Positions 22,592 to 31,613 of a stretch of 64,000 bases of DNA are shown here, in pieces. Where the stretch lies: NCBI GenBank assembly GCA_030180135.1, contig CM058237.1:36973126-37037125 (forward strand), written 5' to 3'. The DNA is from Orychophragmus violaceus (Eukaryota > Streptophyta > Magnoliopsida > Brassicales > Brassicaceae). How positions within the stretch are numbered: position 1 is the first letter of the stretch; each line of letters starts with the position of its first letter. The notes under the pieces are model-generated. The model searched no databases. It was not told the origin of the DNA and was given only the letters and a program-made list of their open reading frames with translations. The position numbers and the translations under genes were made by a program.

Positions 22592-23268
22592 TGTTGGAAT
22601 TGTGTCCAGTAATCTCGGTACTGTCTCTAGAAAGTAAGAATATGTCAATGATCAGACATAAGTCATATAATACTGGGGGTCATGATGGCTTGCTAGAGTC
22701 CGCTCATGATCTATAAGTCTTGGACTTATTGCCTCTATTATATGATCCCATATGGGTCACACGCCTAAGCTAACAGGAAAATGTGTAGGAACGTTTTAGC
22801 AGAAGTACGGTAAAAGTGCTAGGCATTTACTGTACTTAGAGAGAATAAAAGGGTTTAGCCACTGTGTGTCGATCGATGCACATGGTGTGTCGATCGACAC
22901 AGTGCGAGAACGCCTTCGAGTTAATTGGTATTTGGGCCAAAGGCCCAAACGGAACTGAACAAGTTTTATAAATAAAACTTGAGACGAGTTCAGGCAATTA
23001 ACCCTAGCCAGCCGCGAGCCTCCTCTCTCTCTGCGCCGATTCCCGTGTGGTCTAGCAGCCTCTCTTCCTGCTTGGTGTGCGTGTGTGAACCTTTGGAGGA
23101 TCCATCCCTTGGTGGCTCTCTGATCTCTGACCATACCATCCCTTTCCGCTGCACAAACAGGTATAAGGTGAGATCAACAATTGTTTCTAATCAAGAGAAC
23201 CTAGATCCGCATGTTTAGGATAATCTGAATCAGAGAATTGAATCAGGATTCATCTAAACATTCCTTCA
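22592..23268 (+). repeat. Full LTR of the palindromic copia unit
   Basis: This 677-bp LTR starts TGTTGGAATT and ends CATTCCTTCA. A TATA box (TATAAATAAA) lies near 22967 and a donor-like ACAG|GTATAA at 23160/23161. Two facing CGATCG words, TGTGTCGATCGATGCA (22865) and TGTGTCGATCGACACA (22886), lie upstream of the TATA box. Confidence 0.85.
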
Positions 23269-23273
23269 CATCC

Positions 23274-24020
23274 TTATATAGCCAGACCATGTTTATCGGA
23301 ACAGATTTGATACTGACAATGCAAACGACTTGGGCAAGTCCGTTTGGGAGTGGCCACTCTCTTACCAGCTATCAAGTCTCCGATTGGCCTAGAGATATTA
23401 CCTCCGTTAAACGGCAGGGAAAAATCCCATCTTGTTCCATCACTATGAACTACACACTTTATAATACACCCAACCAAGGTCCTTATAGCTCCCAGTTACG
23501 AAACAGCGTTAGACAATGATCAAAGCGCATTACTCCATGTGCAGCCACATGCATGCGAACTCAGGTCTAAGGACTATACTCTATAGTCGTATATGAGAAC
23601 CTCTTATGACACAGATATTAATATCTTGTAGAGTTCTCATCAGCGGGCCATGTCCGGTCATATGCTCCCCTACATATACCTATGTGTCGACTTTGATGCC
23701 GCGCATCTATGACCCCTCGAAACTTGGTCATAAGTCTCAACACAATCTAGTCTCAAGTGGTTGTTGGTGTTCCAATTTCAACAACCTTCGACTATGGACA
23801 CTATAATTTATGTCATTTCGTTAAATATGGGGTTTCAGGATCAAGTCTACTCATGTACTTCGATGGCCCATATATAATGACATGAATCATTTTGGAACGA
23901 TTATTTTATATCACAGTTAAAAATAATCCAGAAATAAATTTCAATAACATTTAAAATTGTTTACATGAACCAATCAAAATAACTAAAATAAAGCCCTCAC
24001 AACTCCCACTCAAAAAGAGA
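23274..24020 (-). other. 3' untranslated block of the intact copia
   Basis: The 85-base remainder at 9673-9758 joins this segment once the nested unit is removed. It contains the conserved perfect hairpin ACTATA-GAG-TATAGT (complement at 23573-23587), also found in the four related copies. Plus-strand open frames here are unsupported. No protein homology was recognised. Confidence 0.5.
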
Positions 24021-27000
24021 TTACATTTGAATATCTCTAATTCCTACAGCAGCAGTATGCAACTCGTGCTTAGGTCTCGGGAGTGGCTTTGTTAACGGGT
24101 CAGCCACGTTCTCATCTGTGGGAACTCTGCTGACCATCACTTCACCTCTATTCACTATATCACGAATCAGGTGATACCTTCTCATAATATGTTTGGATTT
24201 CTGATGATGTCTCGGTTCCTTGGCTTGAGCAATTGCACCATTTTTGTCACAATACAGTGCTAGAGGCTCAGTGGCATTTGGGAATACACCGAGTTCAATC
24301 AAGAAGTTCCTTATCCAAAATCCTTCCTTCGCAGCTTCAGATGCTGCAATGTATTCAGCTTCATTTGTGGAGTCTGCCACGGTGCTCTGCTTGGAGCTCT
24401 TCCAACTTACTGCACCGCCATTCAGACAGAAGATGTAACCAGACTGTGACCGGAAATCATCTTTATCTGTCTGAAAACTTGCATCCGTGAATCCACTCAT
24501 TTCAAGCACTTCACTTCCTCCGTAAACCAAGAATTTATCCTTAGTATTCTTCAAATACTTCAGGATATTCTTTACGGCAATCCAGTGATTCTCACCTGGA
24601 TTAGACTGGTACCTACTCGTCATGCTTAGTGCATAGGCAACATCAGGACGAGTACAGATCATGGCATACATGATAGATCCTATAGCCGAAGCATAAGGAA
24701 TCCTACTCATGCGCTTAAGCTCATCAGGTGTTTTTGGACACTGATCCTTGCTTAGTGTAGCACCATGTATCATTGGCGTGAATCCTTTCTTGGATTTATC
24801 CATTCCGAATCGATACAGGATTTTGTCTAAATAAGCATCTTGACAAAGTCCAATCAGCCTTTTAGATCTGTCTCTAAAGATTCGGATTCCAAGAACATAC
24901 GCGGCTTCACCCATGTCCTTCATGGAAAAACAACTTCCCAGCCAGTCTTTAACAGACTTCAGCATTGGAATATCATTTCCAAGAAGCAATATGTCATCGA
25001 CATATAGGATAAGAAACGCCACTTTGCTCCCACTAGTTTTCTTATACACACATTGTTCCTCTTGGTTTCTGATGAAGTCAAAATTCTTTATTGCTTCATC
25101 AAAACGAAGATTCCAACTCCTCGTAGCTTGCTTCAATCCATAAATGGATTTGTGAAGCTTGCATACTTTCCCAGCATTCTTAGGATCAATGTAACCGTCA
25201 GGTTGTGTCATATACACATCCTCCTCCAAGATTCCATTCAGGAAGGCGGTTTTCACATCCATCTGCCAAATCTCATAATCATGATAAGCGGCAGTTGCTA
25301 GGAGAATCCGAATTGATTTCATCATGGCCACTGGTGAACAGGTTTCATCATAGTCTATACCATGAATTTGCTTGAAACCTTTTGCCACCAACCTGGCCTT
25401 GTAAATCTGGACATTTCCATCCATGTCAATCTTCTTCTTGAAGATCCATTTACACTCGATGGCTTTTGCACCAGCGGGTAAATCAACCAGTGAAAACACT
25501 CGGTTGACAGACATGGAGTCCATCTCGGATTCAGTGGCTTCACGCCACTTTAAGGAGTCAGGGCCCATCATGGCTTCTGCAAAGTTCGAGGGTTCATCAC
25601 CGTCAATGATCAAAAGATCATGGCAATTAGTCACGAGGAATCCCTGATATCTATCGGGTTCGTGACGGATCCTTCCGGATCTTCGAACTTCAGGTACTGC
25701 AGGTTCAGGTTCTATTACAGCTTCATGTAATTCATCCTGCTGTTCTTCCTCATTAGGTTGAACAGGTTCCTGTCCTTCTTGAATTTCATCAAGTTGTACC
25801 TTACTCCCACTATCTTTCTTAGAGAGAAATTCCCTCTCAAGAAAAGTGCAATCCCGAGCAACAAAGATCTTGTTCTCGGATCGCAGATAGAAGTAATAAG
25901 CCTTGGTATCCCTAGGATAACCAATGAAGTAGCATTTGTCAGATTTTGGTGTAAGCTTGTCTGAGATTAATCTTTTGACATAGGCTTCACAACCCCAAAT
26001 TCTGAGAAAAGACATTGCTGGAGCTTTTCCAGTCCATAACTCATATGGTGTCTTTGCTACTGCTTTTGATGGCACTCTGTTCAGTGTGAACGTTGCGGTC
26101 AGCAAAGCATATCCCCAAAGGGATATAGGAAGGTCTGTGTGACTCATCATGGATCGGACCATATCTAACAATGTCCGATTCCTTCTCTCAGACACACCAT
26201 TCCACTGAGGTGTTCCAGGAGGTGTGAGTTGGGAGATGATCCCACACTCACTCAGATGATCACGGAATTCCTGGCTCAAGTATTCTCCTCCTCGGTCCGA
26301 CCGAAGAGCCTTAATACTTTTACCAAGCTGGTTCTGTACTTCATTCTGGAATTCTTTGAACTTCTCAAAGGTTTCCGACTTATGTTTCATCAAGTAGACA
26401 TATCCATATCTACTGAAATCATCAGTGAATGTAATGAAGTACTGATAGTTTCCTCTAGCATTTGTGGACATTGGGCCACACACGTCAGTATGTATCAGGC
26501 CCAATAGTTCACTGGCCCTTTCTGTGGGTTTATTAAAAGGGGCCCGTGTCATTTTGCCCATTAGGCAAGATTCGCATTGCTCACAAGACTCAAAGTCAAA
26601 TGAGCCCAAGAGTCCATTTGAATGGAGCCTCTCGACGCGTTTCTCACTAATGTGCCCCAAACGACAATGCCAGAGAAACGTTTCATTCTCTTCGTTAGAT
26701 TTGAACCGTTTTGTATTAATGTTATATACTGGAGCAGATTGATCCAGCATGTACAGACCATTAATAAGAGGGGCACAGCCATAGAACATATTATTGAGAT
26801 TAAAGGAACACAATTTATTCTTAATAGAAAAATCAAATCCTTGCAAATCCAATAATGAAACTGAAATGATATTTCTGCTTATAGCAGGTACAAAATAACA
26901 ATTCTCAAGTTCTAAAATCAATCCAGAAGGTAAAGACAACAAGTAAGTGCCAACGGCCAGTGCTGGAACCTTCGCTCCATTGCCAACCCGCAACTCTACT

Positions 27001-27977
27001 TGCCCTTGCTTCAACCTTCTACTGTTGTTGAGCGCCTGCATATTAGTACAAATATGAGCCCCACATCCAGTATCTAATACCCAAGTGGTATTATCAGAAG
27101 TAGTAGTATTTACTTCAATAACAAAAATACCTGAATTAGTAGTCTCCAAGGACTTCTTCTTCTTCTTCAGACTTTCCTGGTATTTCTTACAGTCCCTGCG
27201 ATAATGCCCTGCCTCTTTGCAAAAGTGGCAGATTTCAGAAGGCCCAGCTTTAGACACGGGCTTGGGCTTGGCCTTTTCGACTGCCTTGCCCTTTCCCTTG
27301 TCTGCAGCGGATTTCTTGAAACCCTTGCCCTTCTGCACCATGAGTACAGATGGCTCCTTGGCCTTCTTCAGATTAGGTTCTGCAGTCTTGAGCATACCAT
27401 GTAGCTCAGGCAAAGTCTTTATCAACCCATGCATATTATAGTTCAAGATGAACTGGTCATATGCAGGAGTAAGAGACTGCAGAACGATATCACAAGCAAG
27501 CTCTTGGCTTATAGGACAGTCGAGTCTAGTCAAATGATCGAGATAACCTATCATTTTCAGAACATGTGGACTCACTGCTGCATCCTTAGCCATTTTACAG
27601 TCCAAGAGATTCTTTACAGTTTGGAATCTCTCTGTACGAGCCTGCTCCTGAAACAACGCTTTCAGGTTTGCCATCAGTTCCATGGGACAAGTCAGGCCTT
27701 CCCACTGCATCTGCAGTTCGGGAGCCATTGTCGCCAACATTAGGCAAACCACGTCATTTGCATCTGAAGAATGCGTATCATATGCATTCTTCACAGATTG
27801 CGCGACATTAGTCGCAGGTCTAGGGGGGAGAACTCTTTCAAGGACATAAGCCTTCTTCTCCTGTCTGAGCACAAGTCTCAGGTTCCTGGACCAGTTCAGG
27901 AAGTTTGATCCGTTCAGTTTGTCCTTCTCAAGGGCAGACCGGATCGAGAAAGTGTTTTGTGTTGTTGTGCTTGACAT
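24021..27977 (-). CDS. Copia gag-pol polyprotein, complete
   Basis: This single 1318-residue frame has all copia domains in order. These are gag (1-230), CCHC knuckle (CHFCKEAGHYRRDC, about 250-263), aspartic protease (DTG, about 302-304) and an HHCC zinc-binding domain (HCRLGH to CESC, about 437-475). The integrase core follows with Asp in DVCGP (about 500), Asp in SDRGGEY (about 562) and Glu in SERRNRT (about 598). RT carries the catalytic YVDD (about 992-995), and RNase H has FTDASF (about 1163), NEAEY (about 1207) and YCDK (about 1243). No stop or missing catalytic residue was seen. Gag and pol share one frame, as usual in copia. An acceptor-like TTTCAG lies just upstream of the ATG. It is the only plausible source of active pol in the window. 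Confidence 0.93.
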   Translation of the reverse strand: MSSTTTQNTFSIRSALEKDKLNGSNFLNWSRNLRLVLRQEKKAYVLERVLPPRPATNVAQSVKNAYDTHSSDANDVVCLMLATMAPELQMQWEGLTCPMELMANLKALFQEQARTERFQTVKNLLDCKMAKDAAVSPHVLKMIGYLDHLTRLDCPISQELACDIVLQSLTPAYDQFILNYNMHGLIKTLPELHGMLKTAEPNLKKAKEPSVLMVQKGKGFKKSAADKGKGKAVEKAKPKPVSKAGPSEICHFCKEAGHYRRDCKKYQESLKKKKKSLETTNSGIFVIEVNTTTSDNTTWVLDTGCGAHICTNMQALNNSRRLKQGQVELRVGNGAKVPALAVGTYLLSLPSGLILELENCYFVPAISRNIISVSLLDLQGFDFSIKNKLCSFNLNNMFYGCAPLINGLYMLDQSAPVYNINTKRFKSNEENETFLWHCRLGHISEKRVERLHSNGLLGSFDFESCEQCESCLMGKMTRAPFNKPTERASELLGLIHTDVCGPMSTNARGNYQYFITFTDDFSRYGYVYLMKHKSETFEKFKEFQNEVQNQLGKSIKALRSDRGGEYLSQEFRDHLSECGIISQLTPPGTPQWNGVSERRNRTLLDMVRSMMSHTDLPISLWGYALLTATFTLNRVPSKAVAKTPYELWTGKAPAMSFLRIWGCEAYVKRLISDKLTPKSDKCYFIGYPRDTKAYYFYLRSENKIFVARDCTFLEREFLSKKDSGSKVQLDEIQEGQEPVQPNEEEQQDELHEAVIEPEPAVPEVRRSGRIRHEPDRYQGFLVTNCHDLLIIDGDEPSNFAEAMMGPDSLKWREATESEMDSMSVNRVFSLVDLPAGAKAIECKWIFKKKIDMDGNVQIYKARLVAKGFKQIHGIDYDETCSPVAMMKSIRILLATAAYHDYEIWQMDVKTAFLNGILEEDVYMTQPDGYIDPKNAGKVCKLHKSIYGLKQATRSWNLRFDEAIKNFDFIRNQEEQCVYKKTSGSKVAFLILYVDDILLLGNDIPMLKSVKDWLGSCFSMKDMGEAAYVLGIRIFRDRSKRLIGLCQDAYLDKILYRFGMDKSKKGFTPMIHGATLSKDQCPKTPDELKRMSRIPYASAIGSIMYAMICTRPDVAYALSMTSRYQSNPGENHWIAVKNILKYLKNTKDKFLVYGGSEVLEMSGFTDASFQTDKDDFRSQSGYIFCLNGGAVSWKSSKQSTVADSTNEAEYIAASEAAKEGFWIRNFLIELGVFPNATEPLALYCDKNGAIAQAKEPRHHQKSKHIMRRYHLIRDIVNRGEVMVSRVPTDENVADPLTKPLPRPKHELHTAAVGIRDIQM

Positions 27978-29456
27978 AGCTGAAATTATGAGACAATAGA
28001 GTTTTAGTTATTTAGTTCATAAAAGAGTAATCTTAACAACTTATAAGAAAACTCGCATTGCATTCATAATTTCTTTGTTTAACCTCATAAGAATGCAATG
28101 ATTCTGAGACCCATGTTCAGCTAAAACCAAAGTGGGCCACTGGCCGTCACCCGGAATTAGCTTTACTTGGTAAGCATACACACAGCTAGTTATATCCATA
28201 TAACTCTCGGTTGTGGATTAGGCCCAAGGCCCAATTCACCAGATGTCTCAAGGCCCGGGACTCCCGATGGCCCAGTCAAGGAAACCAATCTCTTACAGCC
28301 AAATAATCACTAAAGTCTGGGACTCCCAATGAAATTAGTGACTATATACTACTTTACTTACGCAAAAACAGACACCTCACACTGTAAGCCATATCTGTAA
28401 TTGAATAAGCGTTAAGTAGCTGACAAGATTGGGCAAGACATCCAAGCTTGATATTGGTTTTGAGGATTTTAGGTTTTATTTCCAAAAATAGAAGATTACT
28501 ATTTTTGGAAACTTACTTATTTTAGAAACTTTCTAAATTTAGAAATATACTAAAAATAGAAATTTCTAATTTAATATTTTATTAAATTTTTTTTTTTGGA
28601 TGGGTCACAAATTATATGCCCACTTCTTGGCCTAAGACCACATAATTCCAATTGGCCCAATAATTTGACATAACCGAGTCGGTTCATTAATTCTGGTCCG
28701 AGACCAAATTAATTACTAAATCCAACCGGTTATTTACTAAACCAGACCAGCTCTAAATTATTTGGTCCAACCAAATCAAACTTAGACCAGCCTTCGGTTT
28801 AGGTTAAAATTCAATTTTGAATTTAAATCCGGTTTAACCAGAAACTAAATAATACCAATTGTATTAAATAATTTCCAGCAAACCGCGATTTGGGTTAACC
28901 GCCTAAACCATACATTAATTAAATAATTAATGATTCATACAATAAAGAACAAAAAAACGTTTTTGACCTTTTCTTAATCGTATGATTCTTAATTCACCAA
29001 TCGATTTTCTTAACATGCCAATTGATATTTAATTAAACAATTCGATCGTGATCTTTACTTAACAACAAAACGATTTTGTCCTTTTCTAATTCAATAATTG
29101 ATTCACTTAAGATCACGATCATGACATCAATCACTTAATTCAATAATGGATTTTGACTTTTCCAAATTGATTCATGACAATAAGCGATTTCTTGTGATTG
29201 AATAACAAGGTCAACAAGCGAATTAGACTATACCAATTCAATAATCGATTGTGACATACACTTATGGACAAAACAGATTCTTTATTCAATAATCAACTTT
29301 GACTTTCGATTCATGCTATTAATAAACAATATCAAATCGATTCATTCAATCTTTCACACAAAGTCAACAAGTGACTTTAAACAAAATCGATTCTTATAAA
29401 AGCAAAGTCAAAATCGATTCATACAAAGATCCAAAAGCAAAAACCTAATGACCTAG
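27978..29456 (-). promoter_or_regulatory. Long leader of the intact copia with predicted intron
   Basis: About 1.5 kb separates primer site and gag. A donor-like AAG|GTAATG in the LTR and an acceptor TTTCAG at 27980-27985 next to the gag ATG would remove 27980-29578, including the primer site. The part at 28960-29440 holds many words of the type TTCAATAATCGATT. The part at 28480-28570 is a run of GGAAACTT/TTTCTAAA-type repeats shared with the related leaders. No open frame of note exists. Confidence 0.55.
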
Positions 29457-29469
29457 GCTCTGATACCAC

Positions 29470-30126
29470 TGTTAGATTATGTGTGTTCATGGTGTAATTG
29501 TCAGGTTACATCCTAGCACATAATAAACTAGGATCTAGGTGATTTGCAGATGAATCATAAACAGATCAGATTCATTACCTTATGTTGCAGCGGATTGATC
29601 AAGGAATGAAGAGATCAGTTAGAGCTAATGATCACCGGCTCCTCCTAGGTATCCACACGCTTACAAGCTTCGGATCAGGCTGCTAGACCAAGCTCGGAAT
29701 CAACAGAGAGAGAGAGAGAGGAAGACGGCTCAGGTGCTCAGAAAAATCGCAGACTAGAAGCCTTAGGGTTTCTAGCGCCTTCCCTCTTCCTTATATGGGC
29801 CCAAGTAATTAAACTAATGGCTCATTAGGCTTTTGGGCCCAAGGCCCAAATCAGACAAAAGACTGTCTTTTGTCTGGCCCAATTCTTTGTACAAATATAG
29901 TAAATGCCTTGCATCTTACTGTATTAATTCCTTTTTAACTTTCCCGTTAGCTATGGTGTGTGACCCTTTGGGATCATACAATACTGGTAATAAGTCCTAA
30001 ACTTATAGATCATGAGCGGGCTCTAGCAAGTCTTCATGATCACCCAGTATTTATGACTTATGTCTGATCTCGACACTTATCATACTTTCTAGAGATAGTA
30101 CGGTAGATTTCAGGACATTCCCAACA
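29470..30126 (-). repeat. 5' LTR of the intact copia
   Basis: It is 657 bp. On the minus strand it starts TGTTGGGAATGTCC, carries a CATATAAGG TATA-like box near 29785, and has a donor-like AAG|GTAATG at 29579/29578. It is followed by the tRNA-iMet primer site. U3 blocks such as CTCATGATCTATAAGT are shared with the non-autonomous copies, which suggests common ancestry and shared regulation. Confidence 0.85.
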
Positions 30127-30131
30127 GCCAC

Positions 30132-30764
30132 AACTAGGAGAGCTAATACGTTGCGAATGGCGGATAGGCAGAGCTGAGATAAGGCAATCTCCCTGGCCTC
30201 GCAATACTCGATTAAAATCCGAGGCAGAGGAAAAAGTAAAAAGCACTCAGTGAACCAACACTCGTACAAGCATACCCAACCAGAAGGAGCATCCCAGGGC
30301 CGCTCGTGCAAGGTTGGCAATCGAAGTACAAGACCGGGAACACGAGAACACCGCTCAACAATACCATCTAAATCCGCCTGTTCACAAACAGACGAGCGAA
30401 TCGCCCTGGAGATCGCATTTTTCGTCTCCCTCACTCCAGTCGAAAGCGCCACCGGGGAAAGACAGTCGGGAACAGCCGAGCTATTTTCCGAGCAATCCTC
30501 CAAATCGTCAATCCCAATGTCGTCCCCGACATCACCACCAAGATTTCGCCCCGTCATAACAGTAGGCTCACGGTCATCAGGCAACATCACGACTCGACTA
30601 CCATGAAATCGGCGAAGCTCTCTTCCAGACCGGGATATCAGAAAATCCTTGTCAACCTCGACTGACCTAGAGACGGAGGGACTAGCGCTAGAAGACTCGG
30701 GAAAACTGGAGTCATCGCTACCAGTAGAAGAATGCTCACTAGAATCTACTCGCATGATCAACAA
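30132..30764 (-). CDS. Antisense Transposase_28-like gene, 5' portion of exon 1
   Basis: The first 211 codons begin at an ATG at 30764 (another ATG lies at 30755). The N-terminus is acidic and Ser-rich. It then enters the family signature: a LPTLHERPWD segment, GWVCLYECWFTECFLLFPLP and the EIALSQL..AIRNVLALLV helix. This matches the 'putative gypsy type transposon' family (Pfam Transposase_28), as known from plant gypsy elements. The frame stops at the copia insertion. Joining 30132 to 9049, using one TSD copy, restores the frame exactly, with VVA continuing as ADSGMD. The downstream read-through to 30051 is copia LTR and not real coding. Confidence 0.7.
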
Positions 30765-31049
30765 ACGCGAATCAAAGATTGAGAATGAAGGAAAAACAAG
30801 TTACCTGGGAAACATAATCTGAAAGGGCAGAATTTCGTTAAAAAGGAGGAGAAGAAATTCTCCACGAAATACAAGAAGTTGTAACGCCAACGGTTCGCGT
30901 CTCTCCAGAAGAATCGTGGTTAAAGCCAGAAAAGAGCACTTGCAAATCAAGACCGTGGATTTAATTGGATTTCCTCCTGACTTAAGTACTCAAGGAAATT
31001 CGCCGAGCTCAACACCACGACTCGACGAACTGGGGGGGGGGGGACTAAT
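30765..31049 (-). promoter_or_regulatory. Likely upstream region of the antisense gene
   Basis: These 285 bases separate the antisense gene start from the 3' LTR. They should hold its promoter and 5' leader, although no clear minus-strand TATA box stands out. The 12-G tract at 31032-31043 next to the LTR is the plus-strand polypurine tract of the element. Confidence 0.35.
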
Positions 31050-31451
31050 TGTTGAATATGGGTTTAGCACCCATTCATAATCCCATTGAAAATCTAATCA
31101 AATCAACTATGTCATCTCGGCCCAAGAGGACAGACCCGCTAAGGAGTCAACAGCCCAAGGAAGAGTCAGCATCCAAGCGCTATAAATAAGACCCTTCACC
31201 CTTCATTTTAGACAGATTGTAACTTATGAGAGGCCGAGCTACTCATATAAAGCTCCGCCCTCAAGTACTGTTTAGTGAGCACGTCATTTAACGGACTCAC
31301 ACCTCGTACCATTTTGTTCATTGCTCGGCTCCGGCCTTAAGATTAATAAAGAATCATTTCGTCCTCATATTATATTTACATTTCACCTCGTAGTTCAGAT
31401 ACTCCATATCGCAGCCCGTAATATTGACTAGGTCGGATTTGTGTAACAACA
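31050..31451 (+). repeat. 3' LTR of the TAT-like gypsy element
   Basis: The LTR starts TGTTG after the G tract and ends CAACA, with a length of 402 bp. A TATA box (TATAAATAAG, 31181-31190) and an AATAAA poly(A) signal (31345-31350) are correctly ordered on the + strand. This fixes the element's orientation, opposite to the antisense gene. The flanking target duplication cannot be tested because the 5' end is missing. Confidence 0.75.
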
Positions 31452-31613
31452 GTCCTCTTCACCACCAAAGGTATTTGATTGATCTATACCACAAATCAGG
31501 TCCATACCACAAAAAGCACTACATAGTTTCTCGATTTCTTTGATACACCCATTTACCTTACGGTTCAGTTTAGGCTTTTATATATATGTTCACTTCTATT
31601 TTGGACGGAACAC
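31452..31613. other. Short unassigned segment
   Basis: These 162 bases lie between the gypsy LTR end and the CACTA-like end. AT-rich, with no coding or repeat structure recognised. It may be old intergenic or intronic host sequence. Confidence 0.3.

Larger units (their letters stand above)
9759..23268. mobile_element. 13.5-kb inverted-repeat unit of two non-autonomous copia copies
   Basis: The unit is bounded by TSD CATCC (9754-9758 and 23269-23273). In order: + LTR positions 1-244 (9759-10002); a minus LTR stub of 140 bp (10002-10141); minus internal region (10142-16280); minus LTR part (16281 to about 16564) plus a fragment; + LTR end (about 16575-16657); + internal region (16658-22591); and a full + LTR (22592-23268). 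Paired arms are about 10002-16363 and 16575-22731, around a loop of roughly 211 bases. The arms differ by 205 bases in length, mostly from a 98-bp repeat. Either one copy inserted into the LTR of another with later deletions, or a rearranged reverse-transcription product integrated. Confidence 0.85.
9050..30126 (-). mobile_element. Full-length copia element with intact gag-pol, holding a nested palindrome
   Basis: The LTRs are 9050-9672 and 29470-30126 and the TSD GCCAC is at 9045-9049 and 30127-30131. The primer site (reverse complement of TGGTATCAGAGC) is at 29457-29468 and a CTCCCACTTGT polypurine complement follows 9672. Removing the nested unit 9759-23268 and one TSD copy leaves about 7.56 kb. 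The LTRs differ at only a few sites plus one deletion of about 30 bases in the left LTR, so insertion is recent. It disrupts the antisense gene of the TAT-like element. The nested unit lies outside pol, in the 3' untranslated block, so protein capacity is kept. Whether it still makes a packageable genome is doubtful because of the 13.5-kb insert. Confidence 0.9.
4388..31451 (+). mobile_element. TAT-like Ty3/gypsy element, non-autonomous, split by a copia
   Basis: The two visible parts are 4388-9049 and 30132-31451. Between them sits a copia with TSD GCCAC. On the + strand there is a gag/protease ORF. On the - strand there is a spliced Transposase_28-like gene. A G-rich polypurine tract (31032-31043) precedes a 402-bp 3' LTR. 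No RT, RNase H or integrase can be found between the protease (ends about 5400) and the antisense gene (begins 7332), so the element depends on others for movement. Extra antisense ORFs between pol and the 3' LTR are known in the TAT/Ogre branch. The 5' end was lost or lies left of the first copia. Confidence 0.75.

Noticed and set aside
24233..27743. Many plus-strand open frames across the intact copia
   Set aside because: They are antisense shadows of the long gag-pol frame.
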